From contig NZ_JALBGV010000012.1 of NCBI RefSeq assembly GCF_023006505.1, positions 1-64,000 on the forward strand: a stretch of 64,000 nt of DNA, given 5' to 3'. Every line of letters begins with the position of its first letter. Position 1 is the stretch's first letter. The translations under genes were made by a program, and so were the position numbers. Origin of the DNA: Neorhizobium sp. SHOUNA12A. GTDB taxonomy: Bacteria > Pseudomonadota > Alphaproteobacteria > Rhizobiales > Rhizobiaceae. Positions 38,687 through 47,109 of this stretch are shown one piece after another. The notes beneath the pieces are model-generated. The model ran no database searches. It was not told the origin of the DNA and worked only from the letters and a program-made list of their open reading frames with translations.

Positions 38687-39796
38687 ATGGCAAAGAACCT
38701 CTTCCTCCTTCCCGGCGACGGCATCGGCCCCGAGGCCATGGGCGAAGTCCGCAAGATCATCGCCTATATGAACAGCGCCATGAAGGCCGATTTCGTCCTC
38801 GACGAAGGACTGGTCGGCGGCTGCGCTTATGATGCCCATGGCGCCGCCATTTCCGAAGAGGATATGAGCAAGGCCATGAATGCGGATGCCGTGCTTTTCG
38901 GCGCCGTCGGCGGCCCGAAATGGGACCAGGTTCCCTATGAAGTCCGTCCGGAAGCCGGCCTGCTTCGCCTGCGCAAGGACATGGAACTGTTTGCCAACCT
39001 GCGTCCAGCCATCTGCTATCCGGCGCTTAGCTCCGCTTCCTCCCTGAAGCCGGAACTGGTCGAAGGCCTCGATATCCTGATCGTCCGCGAATTGACCGGC
39101 GGCGTCTATTTCGGCGAACCGAAGGAAATCGTCGACCTCGGCAACGGCCAAAAGCGCGGCATCGATACGCAGGTCTACGATACGTATGAAATCGAGCGCA
39201 TTGCCGGCGTCGCCTTCGAGCTTGCCCGCACCCGTAAGAATGCCGTCTGCTCGATGGAAAAGCGCAACGTCATGAAGTCGGGCGTGCTCTGGAACCAGGT
39301 GGTCACCGAAACTCACAAGGCGAAATATTCAGACGTCAAGCTGGAACACATGCTGGCCGATGCCGGCGGCATGCAACTGGTCCGTGCTCCAAAACAGTTC
39401 GACGTGATCGTCACCGACAACCTGTTCGGCGACATGCTCTCCGACGTCGCGGCGATGCTCACCGGCTCGCTCGGCATGCTGCCGTCCGCATCGCTCGGCG
39501 CACCCGATGCCAAGACCGGCAAGCGCAAGGCGCTTTACGAGCCGGTCCACGGTTCGGCGCCTGATATCGCCGGCACCGGCGTTGCCAACCCGATTGCGAT
39601 GATCGCTTCGTTCGCCATGTGCCTTCGTTACTCCTTCAACATGGTCACGGAAGCCGACAACCTCGAAAAGGCCATCGCCAACGTGCTGGATCAGGGTATC
39701 CGCACCGGCGACATCATGGCCGAAGGCGCCCGCAAGGTCGGCACCGCCGAAATGGGCGATGCGATCCTCAAGGAATTCGTAAGCCTTTCCGCCTGA
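38687..39796 (+). CDS. leuB: 3-isopropylmalate dehydrogenase
   Basis: 369 residues. [15 protein letters not shown] near 7, [16 protein letters not shown] near 85, [15 protein letters not shown] near 245 and [15 protein letters not shown] near 280 are the NAD- and substrate-binding hallmarks of LeuB. It oxidatively decarboxylates 3-isopropylmalate in leucine synthesis. A GGAC-rich site precedes the ATG. A terminator follows directly. Confidence 0.97.
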   Translation: MAKNLFLLPGDGIGPEAMGEVRKIIAYMNSAMKADFVLDEGLVGGCAYDAHGAAISEEDMSKAMNADAVLFGAVGGPKWDQVPYEVRPEAGLLRLRKDMELFANLRPAICYPALSSASSLKPELVEGLDILIVRELTGGVYFGEPKEIVDLGNGQKRGIDTQVYDTYEIERIAGVAFELARTRKNAVCSMEKRNVMKSGVLWNQVVTETHKAKYSDVKLEHMLADAGGMQLVRAPKQFDVIVTDNLFGDMLSDVAAMLTGSLGMLPSASLGAPDAKTGKRKALYEPVHGSAPDIAGTGVANPIAMIASFAMCLRYSFNMVTEADNLEKAIANVLDQGIRTGDIMAEGARKVGTAEMGDAILKEFVSLSA

Positions 39797-39807
39797 TAAC
39801 ACCGATC

Positions 39808-39838
39808 GGTGCCTTTCCGCCCAAGGCGGAAAGGCACC
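39808..39838 (+). terminator. Terminator hairpin of leuB
   Basis: A perfect 14-bp stem (GGTGCCTTTCCGCC with its complement) around a 3-base loop, 12 bases after the leuB stop. The trailing T tract is weak (TTCATATTT). Confidence 0.75.
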
Positions 39839-39931
39839 TTCATATTTGGCGTTCGGCATCCTGCTACCCATATCGCGGAATCTATGGGAAAAAGCGGCGC
39901 GGGATCGATCCCGCGCCACGGACAGAGGCCG

Positions 39932-40747
39932 ATGAAACGGACAATCGAAAAACTGAAACATCGGCGGTATCGCCATCCATCCGGGCCGCCGTCGCCGCGA
40001 TGGCTGCCTTATGCGCTGGTCACGATCAACCTGATCCTGATCGCTTTTTTCCTGCTCGATGCCCCCGTCGGCTCCTATGCCGCCCATACGCCCAACGTGC
40101 TGCTGCCGGTCGGCAAGGCGATCACCGATTTCGGCACGTCCGGCTGGATCCTTTTTGCTACCGCGCTCCTGTTTTTCGAAGCGCTCGCCGTTATCCGGCT
40201 CGCACCCGGCCTGAAAGCCCGCTTCCAGGCGATGCTGGTCAGCCATGTCGCGGCTTATATCTTTGTGGCCGTTGCCGGTTCCGGCCTTCTCGCCAACCTG
40301 GTGAAGCGTATCATCGGACGCGCCCGGCCAGGACTTTACGAGCAATGGGGTTTCCACGGCTTCAGCCCTTTTTCCGGCTCTCGGTTCGAAAGCTTCCCTT
40401 CCGGCCACGCAACCACGGTGGGCGCGTTCCTGATGGCACTGGCGCTGCTTGCTCCGCGCTACCGCCTGTTCTTTCTGATCATCAGCTTCTGGCTCGGTTT
40501 TTCGCGCGTCATCGTCGGAGCCCATTATCCGAGCGACGTGATTGCAGGCCTCTCCTTCGGCGCCTGGTTCTCGGTGATCATGGCAATCGTCTTTTCCCGT
40601 TACGGGCTGCTTTTCCGGCAGGAGCCGGACGGCTGGCCGGTTCTGCGCCGGGCGATACCCCTGCTGATACGTCCCGACTGGAAAAACACACCCTTCCCGC
40701 CGCGCGGCATGCCGCCGAAGCGGGAGACGGACGTAAAACAGCAATGA
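39932..40747 (+). CDS. PAP2-family membrane phosphatase
   Basis: About 271 residues with five to six hydrophobic segments. The three phosphatase motifs are complete: KRIIGRARPG, PSGHATTVGAF, and SRVIVGAHYPSDVIAG. It removes phosphate from a lipid phosphate (phosphatidate, undecaprenyl diphosphate or lipid A) on the periplasmic side. I start at MKRTIEKLK, with an AGAGG upstream; MGKSGAG at 39884 is possible. It is flanked by terminators, so it is probably a single transcript. Confidence 0.88.
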   Translation: MKRTIEKLKHRRYRHPSGPPSPRWLPYALVTINLILIAFFLLDAPVGSYAAHTPNVLLPVGKAITDFGTSGWILFATALLFFEALAVIRLAPGLKARFQAMLVSHVAAYIFVAVAGSGLLANLVKRIIGRARPGLYEQWGFHGFSPFSGSRFESFPSGHATTVGAFLMALALLAPRYRLFFLIISFWLGFSRVIVGAHYPSDVIAGLSFGAWFSVIMAIVFSRYGLLFRQEPDGWPVLRRAIPLLIRPDWKNTPFPPRGMPPKRETDVKQQ

Positions 40748-40758
40748 CCCCTTCATGA

Positions 40759-40794
40759 AAAAAGCCCGGCGCAGTTGCCTGCGCCGGGCTTTTT
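40759..40794. terminator. Bidirectional terminator between PAP2 and MHS genes
   Basis: A perfect 15-bp stem (AAAAAGCCCGGCGCA with its complement) around a 6-base loop, between convergent genes, with A and T runs on the two sides. Confidence 0.93.
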
Positions 40795-40841
40795 CATTTT
40801 AGCGGGGTTGCTGACGCAAACCCGAACAGGGAACGAAACCC

Positions 40842-42725
40842 TTATTCCGCGTGGATATCGCGATCCTTGGTTTCCGGCAGGAAGAGCAGCCCGATCACCA
40901 GAGTGATGACTGCGAAAACAATCGGATACCAGAGGCCATAGTAGATATCGCCCGCGGCCGCGCTCATCGCAAAAGCCGTTGCCGGCAGAAGGCCGCCGAA
41001 CCAGCCGTTACCAATGTGGTAAGGCAGCGACATGCCGGTATACCGGATGCGGGTCGGAAAGAGTTCGACCAGCAGGGCCGCGATCGGGCCGTAGACCATC
41101 GTCACATAGATGACCAGAACGAAGAGGACGGCGATCGTGCCGATCCAGTTCACCCGGGCCGGATCGGCCACCATCGTGAACGCACCGCCCTTGGCGATCG
41201 AATAGACCGGCATGTCGGTGACGCCCTTCGCTTCGTCCGCAGTCAGCAGCTTTTGGCTGACGAGGTCCGCCGCAGGAACGCTCGCCTTTTCGCCGCCGCG
41301 AACGGAGGCAGCATTGAGAGCAAGTTCCGGATTGGCGGCGATGAAGGCGTCGAGCTTGGAATCCGCCACCTTGATCGCACCGCGGCTTAGCGGGTAACCG
41401 GCATCGTGAAGCGCAACATTGACGCCCTTTTCGAAGGCGCGCTGTTTGGCTGCGGCATCGGCACCGGCAGCAACCGAGTCAAAGCTGGTGACGCTCTTGC
41501 CGGCGATCTTCACCGTAGCCGGCTGGCCGGTGGGACCGACGACAACTTCGTAAGGCACCGAGTTACGGGTCAAGAACGACGTGGCGATATCGCAGGAGCT
41601 GGTGAACTTCGATGTGCCGGTCGGGTTGAACTGGAATTTGCAATCCGCCGGATCGGCCGTGACAGTCGCCTTGATCGTCGCCTGGGCTTCGGCAAGCGCC
41701 GGGTTCGCCATCGAGGTCATCGCCTTGAAGAGCGGGAAGTAGGTGACCGCTGCAATCAGCAGGCCGGCCATGATGATCGGCTTGCGGCCGATCTTGTCGG
41801 AAAGCCCGCCAAAGATGACGAAGAACGGTGTGCCGAGGAAGAGCGCGATCGCGACCATGATATTGGCCGACAGGAGATCCACCTTCAGCACGTTCTGCAG
41901 GAAGAACAGTGCATAGAACTGGCCGCCATACCAGACGACGGCCTGGCCCATGGTCGCGCCGAGAAGCGCGATGATGGCGATCTTGGCGTTGCGCCAGGTG
42001 CCGAAGGCTTCCGTCAGCGGAGCCTTGGAGCCCTTGCCTTCGGCCTTCATCTTCTGGAATGCCGGTGACTCGTTCATCTTCAGGCGGATCCAGACGGAAA
42101 CCCCGAGCAGGATGACGGAAACGAGGAACGGAATGCGCCAGCCCCATGCCGCAAACGCGGTGGCACCCATGAGCCACTGGACGAAGACGATGACGATCAG
42201 CGACAGGAAGAGGCCGAGTGTCGCGGTCGTCTGTATCCACGAGGTGAAATAGCCACGTCGCCCATGGGGCGCATGTTCGGCCACATAGGTCGCGGCACCG
42301 CCATATTCGCCACCAAGCGCAAGGCCTTGCAGGAGGCGCAGGGCGATCAGGATGATCGGGGCTGCGATGCCGATCGTGGCGGCACCCGGCAGGATACCGA
42401 CCAGGAAGGTCGACATGCCCATGATCAGAATGGTCACAAGGAAGGTGTATTTCCGGCCGACGAGGTCGCCCAGGCGGCCAAATACCAGCGCGCCGAAGGG
42501 GCGGACCAGGAAGCCCGCAGCGAACGCGAGCAGCGTGAAGATGTTACGCGTTGCTTCCGGATACTGGGTGAAAAAGGTCGCGCCGATATAGGTGGCGAGT
42601 GAACCATAGAGATAGAAATCGTACCATTCGAATACGGTGCCGAGCGAAGAAGCGAAGATGACTTTCTTCTCCTCCCGCGTCATCGGTCCGGCCTTCACGC
42701 CGACCCCCGTTGCGACATTTGCCAT
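40842..42725 (-). CDS. MFS transporter, metabolite:H+ symporter (MHS) family, with large periplasmic insertion
   Basis: 627 residues; MHS transporters are usually 420-450. The N-terminal part shows VFEWYDFYLYG and LGGEYGGAATYVAEH, the MHS signatures, and GRLGDLVGRK and GGLSDKIGRKP. Residues about 336-525, between the ninth and tenth membrane segments, form an extra ~190-residue hydrophilic domain with two Cys (362, 378). After it, the last segments resume (NWIGTIAVLFVLVIY). MHS carriers take up organic acids or osmolytes such as proline or betaine. GGGAGGA lies 6 bases before the ATG. The role of the insertion is unknown. Confidence 0.85.
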   Translation of the reverse strand: MANVATGVGVKAGPMTREEKKVIFASSLGTVFEWYDFYLYGSLATYIGATFFTQYPEATRNIFTLLAFAAGFLVRPFGALVFGRLGDLVGRKYTFLVTILIMGMSTFLVGILPGAATIGIAAPIILIALRLLQGLALGGEYGGAATYVAEHAPHGRRGYFTSWIQTTATLGLFLSLIVIVFVQWLMGATAFAAWGWRIPFLVSVILLGVSVWIRLKMNESPAFQKMKAEGKGSKAPLTEAFGTWRNAKIAIIALLGATMGQAVVWYGGQFYALFFLQNVLKVDLLSANIMVAIALFLGTPFFVIFGGLSDKIGRKPIIMAGLLIAAVTYFPLFKAMTSMANPALAEAQATIKATVTADPADCKFQFNPTGTSKFTSSCDIATSFLTRNSVPYEVVVGPTGQPATVKIAGKSVTSFDSVAAGADAAAKQRAFEKGVNVALHDAGYPLSRGAIKVADSKLDAFIAANPELALNAASVRGGEKASVPAADLVSQKLLTADEAKGVTDMPVYSIAKGGAFTMVADPARVNWIGTIAVLFVLVIYVTMVYGPIAALLVELFPTRIRYTGMSLPYHIGNGWFGGLLPATAFAMSAAAGDIYYGLWYPIVFAVITLVIGLLFLPETKDRDIHAE

Positions 42726-43229
42726 TATCGTCCTCCCTCAAGATAAAACTCGCGTGCCGACTCCGGGCCCGTTCCTCCTGGGCTTGGGCACGGCGACGCA
42801 TTGTCGCAGATTGACAGAATTCAAGGCTCAAGAAGAGGGATGCTTTGGGATTATGACTTTCGTCTAATATCGCGCGCACCGTGCACCACGGATGCCGCAG
42901 CGCGGCATGAGGTCAATGCAGCGCAGCAATCGGGTTAGCATCGCTTGACTCATTGCAAAAATCTTTTAAACACCTTCGCGAACGGGAAGACACCCACATG
43001 CGCGCCTGCGAATTCCATATCGCTGCCTCCGCACTGCCGGCTATCCAAGCTGCGCAGCGGGCGTGTTTTTCCGCTTTCTTCAAAACCAAGGCCAAAACGA
43101 CGACGAAAACCGTCTGACGTCTCTGGCCGCCGCTCTCTCCCCGGATGGCCGGGGACAAGGAATTCCGCGACTTCAACCGCGGCTTCCCCCTCACCGGAAA
43201 CGAGGAGAGACAGAAAGAGAGCAAAAAAA
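42726..43229. other. Intergenic region between divergent MHS transporter and asd
   Basis: About 500 bases with no supported gene; open frames here are in-frame extensions or shadows of asd. It should hold both promoters. A CTTGACT at 42944-42950 could be a -35 element for asd, but no good -10 follows at 17 bases. Confidence 0.5.
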
Positions 43230-44264
43230 ATGGGTTTCAAAATCGCAGTCGCCGGTGCAACCGGCAATGTCGGCAGGGAAATGTTGACGATCCTTTCCGA
43301 GCGCGGCTTCCCGGTCGACGAAGTCGTGGCGCTGGCATCCGCCCGTAGCCAGGGAACCGAAGTTTCGTTCGGCGACCGGACGCTGAAGGTTTCCAACCTG
43401 GAAAACTACGACTTTTCCGACACCGATATCTGCCTGATGTCGGCAGGAGGCGAGGTTTCCAAGAAGTGGTCGCCGAAGATCGGCGCCCAGGGCTGCGTCG
43501 TCATCGATAATTCTTCCGCCTGGCGTTACGATCAGGACGTTCCGCTGATCGTTCCGGAAGTAAACCCCGATGCGATCTCCGGTTTCACCAAGCGCAACAT
43601 CATCGCCAATCCGAATTGCTCGACCGCGCAGCTCGTCGTTGCCCTGAAGCCGCTGCACGACTTTGCCAAGATCAAGCGTGTCGTCGTCTCGACCTACCAG
43701 TCGGTTTCCGGCGCCGGCAAGGAAGGCATGGACGAGCTCTTCACGCAGACCCGCGCCGTCTTCGTGGCCGATCCGGTCGAATCCAAGAAGTTCACCAAGC
43801 GCATCGCCTTCAACGTCATCCCGCATATCGATAGCTTCATGGAAGACGGCTATACGAAGGAAGAGTGGAAGGTTCTCGCCGAAACCAAGAAGATCCTCGA
43901 TCCGAAGATCAGAGTGACCTGCACTGCCGTGCGCGTTCCGGTCTTCATCGGTCATTCGGAAGCGGTCAATATCGAATTCGAAAACGAGATCACCGCCGAT
44001 CAGGCCCGCGACATTCTCCGCGAAGCTCCGGGCTGCCTCGTCATCGATAAGCACGAGAACGGCGGTTACATCACGCCCTATGAATGCGCCGGCGAGGACG
44101 CCACCTACATTTCCCGCATCCGTGAGGATGCGACGGTGGAAAACGGTCTCAACATCTGGGTCGTTTCCGACAACCTGCGCAAGGGCGCGGCGCTCAACGC
44201 CATCCAGATCGCCGAGTTGCTTGTCAATCGCGGCCTGATCAAGCCGCGCAAGGTTGCTGCCTGA
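43230..44264 (+). CDS. asd: Aspartate-semialdehyde dehydrogenase
   Basis: 344 residues. GATGNVGREML near 8 binds NADP, GCVVIDNSSAWR is near 90 and NPNCSTAQLV (catalytic Cys near 130) follows. GAGKEGMDEL and the late RVPVFIGHSEAVNIEFE complete the family. It makes the branch-point aldehyde for lysine, threonine, methionine and diaminopimelate. The start is the ATG after an A-run; the longer frame upstream has no family support. A terminator follows. Confidence 0.96.
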   Translation: MGFKIAVAGATGNVGREMLTILSERGFPVDEVVALASARSQGTEVSFGDRTLKVSNLENYDFSDTDICLMSAGGEVSKKWSPKIGAQGCVVIDNSSAWRYDQDVPLIVPEVNPDAISGFTKRNIIANPNCSTAQLVVALKPLHDFAKIKRVVVSTYQSVSGAGKEGMDELFTQTRAVFVADPVESKKFTKRIAFNVIPHIDSFMEDGYTKEEWKVLAETKKILDPKIRVTCTAVRVPVFIGHSEAVNIEFENEITADQARDILREAPGCLVIDKHENGGYITPYECAGEDATYISRIREDATVENGLNIWVVSDNLRKGAALNAIQIAELLVNRGLIKPRKVAA

Positions 44265-44297
44265 TAGATAATAAATTTATTAAGCATGTTCCGATAG

Positions 44298-44325
44298 AAA
44301 CCCCGTCAGAAATGGCGGGGTTTTT
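44298..44325 (+). terminator. Terminator of asd
   Basis: Stem AAACCCCG/CGGGGTTT around a 10-base loop and a T5 run, about 35 bases after the asd stop. Confidence 0.85.
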
Positions 44326-44467
44326 CTGTCGAATCACCCATATCACGAACTATTCATGAACGGATGAGTTGCGATTGTTTGCAACCGCCGCCATAAGGCC
44401 GAAACAATGCACATTATCCGGACGCTTCTGGCCGAGCGATCCGGTTCTCGGGGACGGGTTTGACCGC

Positions 44468-45280
44468 ATGAAGAAGATTTTGCTGGCAGGATTGATCGCA
44501 ACCGGTTTCATGACCGCTAGTCCGGCGCTTGCCGCGCTCCAATGCGGCAACGATTCATCCGGCTTCGCCCGCTGGGTCGAGGAGTTCAAACGGGTTGCGC
44601 CGTCGAACGGCGTCAATCCTTCGGTCGTCGAAAAGGCCTTTTCGGGCGTCTCCTACAATCGCCCGACCATCAGCGCCGATCGCGGTCAGAAAAGCTTCAA
44701 ACTCTCATTCGACGACTTCATGAAGAAGCGCGGCGGGGCTGCCATCATCTCCCGCGGCAAAGGCATGAAGTCCGGCAATGCCGCGCTTTTTGCGCAGATC
44801 GAGCGCCGCTTCGGCGTGCCGGCCGGCCCGATCATCGCTATCTGGGGCATGGAAACCGGCTTCGGCAGCTTCATGGGTGATCAGCATACGCTTTCCGCTG
44901 TCGCGACGCTCGCCTACGATTGCCGCCGCTCCGCCTATTTCACCGAGCAGCTCTATGCCGCGCTTGAGCTGGTCGGCCGAGGTGATCTGAGCGTCACCGC
45001 CCGTGGCGCTGCCCACGGCGAAATCGGCCAGACCCAGTTCCTGCCGCTGAACGTTGTCCGCTACGGAGCCGACGGCGACGGCGACGGCCATATCGACATG
45101 GTCCGTTCGCGTGCCGATGCGCTTGCCTCGACCGCCAACTTCCTTAAAGGACATGGCTGGAGAGCCGGTGCCGGTTACCAGCCGGGTCAGCCGAACTTCG
45201 TTGCTATCCAGGGCTGGAACGCCGCAACCGTCTATCAGCAGGCGATCGCCTATATGGGCGCACAGATCGACGGCCAATAA
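44468..45280 (+). CDS. Lytic murein transglycosylase, MltB family
   Basis: 270 residues with a signal peptide (KKILLAGLIATGFMTASPALA). The SLT_2 domain contains IAIWGMETGFGSFMG with the catalytic Glu, and AHGEIGQTQFLPLNV late. It cleaves glycan strands of murein with anhydro-ring formation. No peptidoglycan-binding domain follows, so it is a short MltB. I use the ATG giving MKKILLAG. Confidence 0.9.
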   Translation: MKKILLAGLIATGFMTASPALAALQCGNDSSGFARWVEEFKRVAPSNGVNPSVVEKAFSGVSYNRPTISADRGQKSFKLSFDDFMKKRGGAAIISRGKGMKSGNAALFAQIERRFGVPAGPIIAIWGMETGFGSFMGDQHTLSAVATLAYDCRRSAYFTEQLYAALELVGRGDLSVTARGAAHGEIGQTQFLPLNVVRYGADGDGDGHIDMVRSRADALASTANFLKGHGWRAGAGYQPGQPNFVAIQGWNAATVYQQAIAYMGAQIDGQ

Positions 45281-45317
45281 GCCCGCCGGCAGTGAAGTTT
45301 CGCTTCACCTGAAAAAT

Positions 45318-45992
45318 TCAGGCCGACGCTTGTTCGGCCTGGACGGGCAGTTCGGTAAGGTCCGGACGGACGAAGTCGCCCTTGCTGTCCATAATCCACA
45401 ATTCGCCGCTCGAGATGTCGAACCAGGCGCCGTGAACGCTGAGTTCGCCTTTCTCTCCGCGTTTTTTGACGAACGGGAACGTTTCCAGGTTGGCGATCGA
45501 ATTGCGGATCGACACCCGTTCCAGCGCTGTCTGCCGCTCGGCCTGGGTCATGAACTCGTTGCTCTGGATCTGTTCGGCGGCCGGTTTGACCAGCGCCATC
45601 CAGCGGCCGATGAAATCGCCGGGAGAAAGCGGCGACATGGTCGGATCCAGTGCCGCTCGGATACCGCCGCAACGGCCGTGACCCATCACCACGATATTGT
45701 CGATTTCCAAAACCTCGACCGCATATTCCAACGCCGCCGAAGTGGCATGGAACTGGCCGTCCGGTTCAAAAGGCGGGACCATGTTGGCGACGTTGCGGAC
45801 GACGAAGAGTTCGCCCGGACCGCAGTCGAAAATGGTTTCCGGTGCGGCACGGGAATCGCAACAGGCGATGAGAAGGGTGTGGGGGTTCTGCCCGGTCTCC
45901 GCCAACACGCGGTAGCGCTCGCGTTCATCGCTATAGCGCCCGCTCATGAAGTTGCGGTAGCCCGCCAGAAGTTTGGCTGGAAAGTCCGTCAT
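45318..45992 (-). CDS. Beta-class carbonic anhydrase
   Basis: 224 residues. The zinc ligands are Cys in LLIACCDSRAAP and His/Cys in VVMGHGRCGGIRA; the Asp-Arg dyad is in CDSR. It interconverts CO2 and bicarbonate in the cytoplasm. I use MTDFPAKLL as the start; the open frame extends to 46028. It sits tail to tail with the MltB-like gene and just downstream, same strand, of pdxY (35 bases from its end). Confidence 0.93.
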   Translation of the reverse strand: MTDFPAKLLAGYRNFMSGRYSDERERYRVLAETGQNPHTLLIACCDSRAAPETIFDCGPGELFVVRNVANMVPPFEPDGQFHATSAALEYAVEVLEIDNIVVMGHGRCGGIRAALDPTMSPLSPGDFIGRWMALVKPAAEQIQSNEFMTQAERQTALERVSIRNSIANLETFPFVKKRGEKGELSVHGAWFDISSGELWIMDSKGDFVRPDLTELPVQAEQASA

Positions 45993-46062
45993 GGAACAAC
46001 GATTATAGCGCCGCCGAGCGAAGATCAACGGCCATTGTGCATCTGCGAACTTCCGATGCCGA

Positions 46063-46935
46063 TTACCGCTTGGTGCGCTGCAACGGATGCACGAGCCGGC
46101 GCATCTGGACCATCGCCATGGGAGTGGAGAGGCTGGACGCGTCGGTCTCCAGTGTCAGCTCGTCGCCGCCGCGCTTGGCCGTGCGCGCCAAGACCTCGAA
46201 AACGCTCGCGGTAGCCAGCTGCAGCGCCTTTTCCTCGTCCATGCCGGCAAGGATCCGCCCCAGGAACAGGGCTCCCAACAGGTCCCCCAACCCGTTTGGC
46301 GGATTGTCTATCAGCCGGTGTTCGGCAAGCAGCGCGTGTTTGCCCGTCAGGTAAAGATTGCCGGTACCGCCCGCCATCATCGGCACGGCCGAAGTCACCA
46401 GGATGCGCGGCGGCCCGAGCGCGATTGCGGCATCCATGATATCGTTGTTGGTTTCAAGCGGCGCGCCGGAAAGCCAGGCGAGTTCGTAACGGTTCGGGGT
46501 GGCGATCGTTGCCAGCGGAATGAGTTCGTCGCGGATCGCCTCTGCCGTCGGCTGCGGGATATAGAGACCGCCGAGATCGCCCATGACGGGATCGCAGACA
46601 TAGAGAAGGTCCGGGTTTTTCTCCTTCAGCGCCCTTATCAGCCGCGCCACCGAACGCGGCTGGGCGGCGTTGCCGAAATAACCGGTCAGCACCGCCTTCA
46701 CTTCTCCGAGCCATGGCGCGCGAATAAGATCGTCTATAGCCTTGTCGAAATCTGATTCGGGAAAGGTCAGCCGCGTGGAAGGTCCGTGACCGGGATGCCA
46801 GGGGAGGACGACGGTCGGCATTGCCCAGACGGGGAACCCCAGCGTCTCGAGCGCGAAGACGGCGGCACGATTGCCGACCGAGCCGCGCACGACATGGCTG
46901 GAGATGACGAGGACGGCACTGCTGGTATCCTGCAT
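46063..46935 (-). CDS. pdxY: Pyridoxal kinase
   Basis: 290 residues of the ribokinase fold. ISSHVVRGSVGNRAAVFALE near 12 is the PdxY/PdxK start, VLTGYFGNA and CDPVMGDLGGLY follow, and NGLGDLLGALFLG near 225 holds the catalytic Asp. It phosphorylates pyridoxal in B6 salvage. It precedes carbonic anhydrase on the same strand and is divergent from gdhZ. Confidence 0.92.
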   Translation of the reverse strand: MQDTSSAVLVISSHVVRGSVGNRAAVFALETLGFPVWAMPTVVLPWHPGHGPSTRLTFPESDFDKAIDDLIRAPWLGEVKAVLTGYFGNAAQPRSVARLIRALKEKNPDLLYVCDPVMGDLGGLYIPQPTAEAIRDELIPLATIATPNRYELAWLSGAPLETNNDIMDAAIALGPPRILVTSAVPMMAGGTGNLYLTGKHALLAEHRLIDNPPNGLGDLLGALFLGRILAGMDEEKALQLATASVFEVLARTAKRGGDELTLETDASSLSTPMAMVQMRRLVHPLQRTKR

Positions 46936-47109
46936 GAGATCGGTTTCCGGCTACGATGGCCCTGTTGATCGTTTCTTCGCCGCCGCATGTCAACAAGGCT
47001 TCACGGAAGAATGAAACGTGTAGTGTCGCTTGACATGGATCAGCCACGTTGCCGCGTGATGACACAAAGCTAATTTATTCCGTCCGGGCACGGAAAAGGG
47101 GAGAGGGAC

